Assembly (NCBI GenBank): GCA_000695325.1
Contig: AVPN01000878.1
Span: 1 to 33,855, forward strand
DNA: 33,855 nt
Reading direction: 5' to 3'
Source: Pleurobrachia bachei
Lineage: Eukaryota; Ctenophora; Tentaculata; Cydippida; Pleurobrachiidae
Shown here in pieces: positions 30,428 through 33,855 of the stretch; the first letter of the stretch is position 1; each line of letters opens with the position of its first letter. The notes under the pieces were generated by a model. It ran no database searches, was not told the origin of the DNA, and saw nothing but the letters and a program-made list of their open reading frames with translations. The position numbers were made by a program, and so were the translations under genes.

Positions 30428-31881
30428 CTCTGTTGATGAAGAAGTACTCCTTCTCATATGTGGATCCCAGCACAAACACCCTTCCTTTGGGTTTACTGAC
30501 TAGCCCGGTACTACTAGCAAGTCTGTAAACTCCCTTCGGGGTCTTGCTGATTCCAACACACTTCGAGGACAGTTTGGTGCAGACCCGTGCTGCCTTGGTA
30601 AACTTCTTGTACTTCTTTCCACCGATGTGCTTGTTAAAGTTGAAGCCCTTCACTTGAGTCCAGTAGTAGTCCTGGGATATGATCAGAGCACTACTCTGAA
30701 TGTAAGCAGTGGAGGCTTTGTTGGGTTTAAGGGTCGTCCCGGTATTCAGCCTGAACTTATTCTCTCCCTCCTTGGTGACTCCCTTACACCCGGACAACTT
30801 CCCACACGCCCGGAGTGCCTTTGATCGGGTTTTGTAGACCTTATTCGTTGCGTCCCCACTGCACTCTGCAGGTTGGGGTATTTCTTCTTGTTCAGGGGTT
30901 CACTCAGGGTGTATCCGTTCATCTGGGTCCAGGTGTAGTCGAAGTAGCTGAGTGCGGTGCTGCCCTTTAGGTAGAGCTTGTAGCCATTCTTCTTGCTTAC
31001 CTTACTGCCATTGGCAAGTTTAAACTTGCCCGTTTTTGTCTTGACAACTCCCTTACATGATCCCTTCTTAGAGCACGCCACCAGCGCTTCCTTCCTGTTC
31101 GTGTATTCCTTCTCCTGGATACCATTCAGGGTATAACCGGACTTGACCGTCCAGGATTTGCCTTCTGCCATCTTCGCTTTTCCCGCCTTCACATAGGCCT
31201 CAGCCCCGGGGGTGGGGCTTGCTGAGCTACCCGTGTTGAGGACATACTCATTGGTGGGTTTCTTGGTGACACCATTACACTTGCTGTTCGCCGCACACGC
31301 CGTAAGGGCCTCATCCCGGGTCTTGTAGGAGGTCTTCCCAATCTGGCCCTCCAAAGCAGCCGGACCTTGGACATCCCAGGTGTGGTCTTTGAAGGTCATC
31401 TCGTAGCTGTAACTACCCTTAGCGGATCCTCCCATCAGATATACCTTACCCACTGAACTGTATTTGATCTTGTCCGTCTTGTGGAGGGTGTACTTCCCAT
31501 TCTTCTCTGTGATTCCCTTACACAGAGCCTTCTTGTAACCCTTACACGCGGCCTTGGCCTTCTCCAGCGTCGCATACTTCTTTTTCCCAAGCTGGAGGGG
31601 CAGCCTTGCATCCCCGACCTCAGTCCAGAACACTCCACTGGTCAGAGTGTAGGGTGATCCCTGGATGTAGGCTGTCTTCCCTGACGCACTACTGGGGGTA
31701 TTCTTGGTGTTGAGACGGTAGTTTGCACTGCCCTCCTCAGTCACACCCTTGCACTTCTTGGACCCGATACACGCGTTCATGGCCTTGGCGAGGGTCTTGT
31801 ATTTTGTGGTGTCATAGTAACCAGAGAGTTTCTTGTTCTTGTGAACACTCCACATGTAGTTCCCGTGACTCTTGTACTTGC
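30428..31881 (-). CDS. Chimeric exon 5: start of the large exon fused to the end of an exon-3 copy
   Basis: The right part (about 30859-31881) starts at a CTGCAG acceptor and carries four complete repeats plus a half (KKKYPNLQSA), identical to the start of exons 7 and 8. At about 30858 it jumps to an exon-3 copy holding cores SGCKGVTKE and SKCVGISK and ending at a GTATGA donor. The two parts are in different frames, so the read-through protein stops about 110 bases after the junction. This looks like a rearrangement or assembly join rather than a natural exon. Confidence 0.6.
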
Positions 31882-31986
31882 CTGCAGTGGGGGAAAGGGG
31901 TTATATCAGTATTACGTGGCATCGATCTACAGTTGGAAACTTGGAATTTGAATTGTACGGGATAGCTGTGACGGTAGCTGCACAGC

Positions 31987-32036
31987 ATTTAGTGTGTGAG
32001 TGGATCGTCGACATGCCGCCACACAGGGTGTGAACA
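31987..32036. other. 50-base block complemented in place (block 1)
   Basis: Compared with 30109-30158 (and 27617-27666), every one of the 50 bases is replaced by its complement in the same left-to-right order: taaatcacacac becomes atttagtgtgtg. Flanks on both sides are identical to the sister copies. It removes the donor of exon 4. Confidence 0.97.
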
Positions 32037-32206
32037 TACAAACTCAGATCCAGTATTCAGCTGATACTTCTTCCCACTGAGTCGTGTGTAACCCTTGTAT
32101 TTCCCCTTGGAGGCAAGCACTGCGTTTATCGCCGCCTTGTTAGTCTTCACGTACTTCTTGGTAGGCCCGTTCAGCTTGTAGGGGCTCTTAGCACGCCACA
32201 TTTGAC
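32003..32206 (-). CDS. Repeat gene exon 4, third duplicate copy (donor site lost)
   Basis: Encodes the cysteine-free repeat variant (MWRAKSPYKLNG, AAINAVLASKGKYKGYTR, KYQLNTGSEFV). The intact copy at 30125-30328 ends at a GTGAGT donor. Here the last 34 exon bases and the donor fall inside the complemented block 31987-32036, so the expected splice site is absent and the frame reads into a stop. The left limit given is the position homologous to the intact copy. Confidence 0.6.
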
Positions 32207-32305
32207 CTAGCGGGAAAGAAAGTTAGATTAAACAACCGGCTCAATACATTGATCAGTTAGATGATCATCAAATATTATAAATCCAGTAGTTGTAGTGTTT
32301 CATAC

Positions 32306-33268
32306 CTCTGTTGATGAAGAAGTACTCCTTCTCATATGTGGATCCCAGCACAAACACCCTTCCTTTGGGTTTACTGACTAGCCCGGTACTACTAGCAAGT
32401 CTGTAAACTCCCTTCGGGGTCTTGCTGATTCCAACGCACTTGGAGGACAGCTTAGTACACGACCGTGCTGCCTTAGTAAACTTCTTGTACTTCTTCCCAC
32501 CGATATGCTTGTTAAAGTTGAAGCCCTTCACTTGAGTCCAGTAGTAGTCCTGGGATATGATCAGAGCACTACTCTGAATGTAAGCAGTGGAGGCTTTGTT
32601 GGGTTTAAGGGTCGTCCCGGTATTCAGCCTGAACTTATTCTCTCCCTCCTTGGTGACTCCCTTACACCCGGACAACTTCCCTGTGCGGGCCTCACGGAAA
32701 CTAGCCCAAAACATCTGGAATAAGCAACGCACCCCACTGAGGGAATGTTTGGGGTACTCAGCCCAGTTGAACCCACCTTCCTTCACAACGGGTCCTCCCT
32801 GAATCCACACCGCCCTGCCTCTGAATTTCTTAGCGGTGCTCGTCGTGTAGAGCCTAAAGTTCTTCTTAGCTTCCTTTGTCACACCCAGACACTTGCTGGT
32901 AGCTGCACACGCGCTCAGCGCGGCGTTCCGCGTCTTGTAAACAGTCTTGTCTTGGTAGGGTCCGGTGAGGGTGAAAGGACTTTGGTAAGTCCAGGAATAT
33001 CCAGCATAGGTCATCTTGTACTTCTTCAGGGATACAAGCTCGTCAGCAGCTATGTAGGCTGTAGCTGAACTCTCAACCACTGGGATAGTGTTGGAGTTGA
33101 GTCGGAAATTCCGGACACCCCAGTGTGTCACTCCCTTGCACTTGGAGAGTCCAGCACAGGCATTGAGGGCTGAATCACGGGTTTTGTACTTTTTCTTGTT
33201 TACTCGGCCCGTCAGCTTGTAGCCCTCGGCAACAGTCCAGTATCTTTTCTGGTGCAGGAGATAGCCGT
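32306..33268 (-). CDS. Repeat gene exon 3 (four repeats, one damaged by a complemented block)
   Basis: A 963-base open exon with a TCTCAG acceptor and GTATGA donor. It holds four repeats with cores SKCKGVTHW, SKCLGVTKE, SGCKGVTKE and SKCVGISK. The first half of the third repeat is replaced: residues from the in-place complemented block 32682-32731 give a non-repeat stretch (FQMFWASFREART) where the sister copy at 30804-30853 has the usual VYKTRSKALRAC. The frame is kept because the block is the same length. Matches exons 34 and 35 domain for domain. Confidence 0.8.
32682..32731. other. 50-base block complemented in place (block 2)
   Basis: Compared with 30804-30853, all 50 bases are complemented without reversal: acacgcccgg becomes tgtgcgggcc. 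The sister copy encodes the canonical VYKTRSKALRAC, so this copy is the altered one. It changes about 17 residues in exon 3 without shifting the frame. Confidence 0.97.
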
Positions 33269-33354
33269 CTGAGATAGGGAGACGTGTTATCAGTGATAAG
33301 GCGCGGTGTCAACGGTCAAAACATAACCGATGATCCATATCTATAATATCAAGG

Positions 33355-33421
33355 CAGAGAGAGAGAGATAGAGAGAGAGAGAGGCTCTCTCTCTCTCTCT
33401 CTCTCAGAGAGAGAGAGAGAA
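33355..33421. repeat. GA / TC / GA microsatellite with inverted symmetry
   Basis: A (GA)n tract switches at GAGGCTCTC into (CT)n and back to (GA)n. The first two arms can form a hairpin of about 13-20 base pairs. Located in the intron between exons 2 and 3. Confidence 0.9.
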
Positions 33422-33453
33422 ATTATTTCTAAGAAATATATTTGATCACTTAC

Positions 33454-33571
33454 TTCCTTGAATCCAACATTGGTAGCCCTTTTTGGTTTTGACGGTTGTA
33501 CCACTGTGCAGCCTGAACTTCTTGGTTCCTTCCTTTGATACCCCATTACAGTCACTAGTACCGGCACACAC
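33454..33571 (-). CDS. Repeat gene exon 2
   Basis: It completes the domain begun in exon 1: VCAGTSDCNGVSKEG, KKFRLHSG, then WIQG. The acceptor is TACAAG and the donor GTAAGT. It enters in phase 0 and leaves in phase 1. Confidence 0.75.
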
Positions 33572-33792
33572 CTTGTATTAGGGAGTGAGTTGGAGTGTGA
33601 ATCTCGTGTATTATGTAGCTCGTAGCTTGGTTTAGCTCATATTTCCAAAATATGGTTGCCTTGTCACACAGCGATAGAGCTGCCAATTCATTGAAATCAT
33701 GATTAAATTCAGTATCAATTCCCTATTCGTTTACCACAGGTCTCTCTCATGGTGAAAGTCTCGAAATCGTTACCATGGTTACCCACTCTTAC

Positions 33793-33855
33793 CTTCATGG
33801 CGGCGCTATCAGTTTTGTAGGTAATGGAGTTGTAATAACCAGAGGTCAGCTTGCA
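33793..33855 (-). CDS. Repeat gene exon 1 (partial, runs off the window)
   Basis: First visible exon; its 5' part lies outside the window. It encodes the LTSGYY and YKTDSAAMK part of a repeat and ends at a GTAAGA donor in phase 0, just before the cysteine helix. It is colinear with the second domain of exon 33. Confidence 0.7.

Larger units (their letters stand above)
28982..32735. repeat. 1878-base tandem duplication carrying the complemented blocks
   Basis: About 28982-30857 is repeated at about 30860-32735, offset 1878. The second copy differs from the first by a cluster of substitutions near 32430-32510 and by the two 50-base complemented blocks. The segment 26489-27667 is thus present three times. 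Confidence 0.85.
531..33855 (-). other. Giant multi-exon gene of tandem PAN/Apple-like repeats (gene span, both ends open or uncertain)
   Basis: This is one minus-strand gene with 59 exons or exon remnants, each listed separately. The product is a chain of 65-75-residue repeats: GYxW, xLxG, YKTxxxALxAC, C-x5-C, KGVTKxG, YRLNTG, then AYIxGG. The core resembles the central helix of PAN/Apple domains, but each repeat has only two cysteines and is rich in Lys. Exon phases agree across nearly all junctions (phase 1 between domains, phase 0 or 2 inside them), which supports a single open gene. The 5' end lies beyond the right edge. The 3' end is either near 531 or left of the window. An extracellular adhesive, matrix or recognition role is inferred only from the domain style; no signal peptide or membrane segment is visible. 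Reading is interrupted at duplication junctions and by one apparent 2-base deletion in exon 25. Function unknown. Confidence 0.75.

Noticed and set aside
31987-32036. Ordinary inversion as an explanation of block 1
   Set aside because: The reverse complement of the sister sequence does not match, whereas the plain complement matches at all 50 positions.

Overview
The window looks like a compact-genome eukaryote, probably an early-branching invertebrate animal such as a sponge. That placing is a guess from the evidence available: short GT-AG introns (mostly 70-500 bases), extracellular-style tandem domains, and metazoan-type RFX X-box palindromes. No bacterial, viral or transposon genes were recognised.

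Almost the whole window is one minus-strand gene, read from the right edge down to about 531. I resolve 59 exons or exon remnants. They encode about 100 copies (about 70 if near-identical duplicates are discounted) of a lysine-rich repeat of 65-75 residues. Each repeat has an aromatic start (GYxW), a YKTxxxALxAC helix, a C-x5-C pair, then KGVTKxG, YRLNTG and a final AYIxGG strand. The central C-x5-C-xGV/F part resembles the core of PAN/Apple domains, but the other disulphide cysteines are missing. Intron phases match at nearly every exon pair I checked: phase 1 between domains, phase 0 just before or after the cysteine helix. This argues for a real, continuously open gene. No signal peptide, start codon or membrane segment lies inside the window.

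Layout from right to left. Exons 1-18 (33855-20700) form the first supermodule, heavily disturbed by near-identical tandem duplications at 32.7-28.98, 30.16-25.18 and 24.94-22.63 kb. Exons 19-32 (20587-13660) are single-copy repeats. Exons 33-50 (13531-5725) are an ancient paralogous supermodule that matches exons 1-11 domain by domain; a 2.37-kb exon on the right equals ten exons on the left. The left 5 kb (exons 51-59) is a second copy of exons 44-50.

A plus-strand Cys-rich terminal exon with a GPI-like tail occurs twice (1-372 and about 5036-5563), convergent with the minus-strand gene. Two intronic minisatellites (4805-4975, 8749-9024) carry many perfect RFX X-box palindromes.

The strangest observation is in the third duplicate. 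Two blocks of exactly 50 bases (31987-32036 and 32682-32731) are the in-place complement of their sister copies, not the reverse complement. They flank a normal 645-base segment. No known biological process does this, so an assembly or data-handling fault is the leading explanation. Duplication junctions that break the reading frame and coincide with switches in sequence identity also suggest that haplotypes were stitched together.
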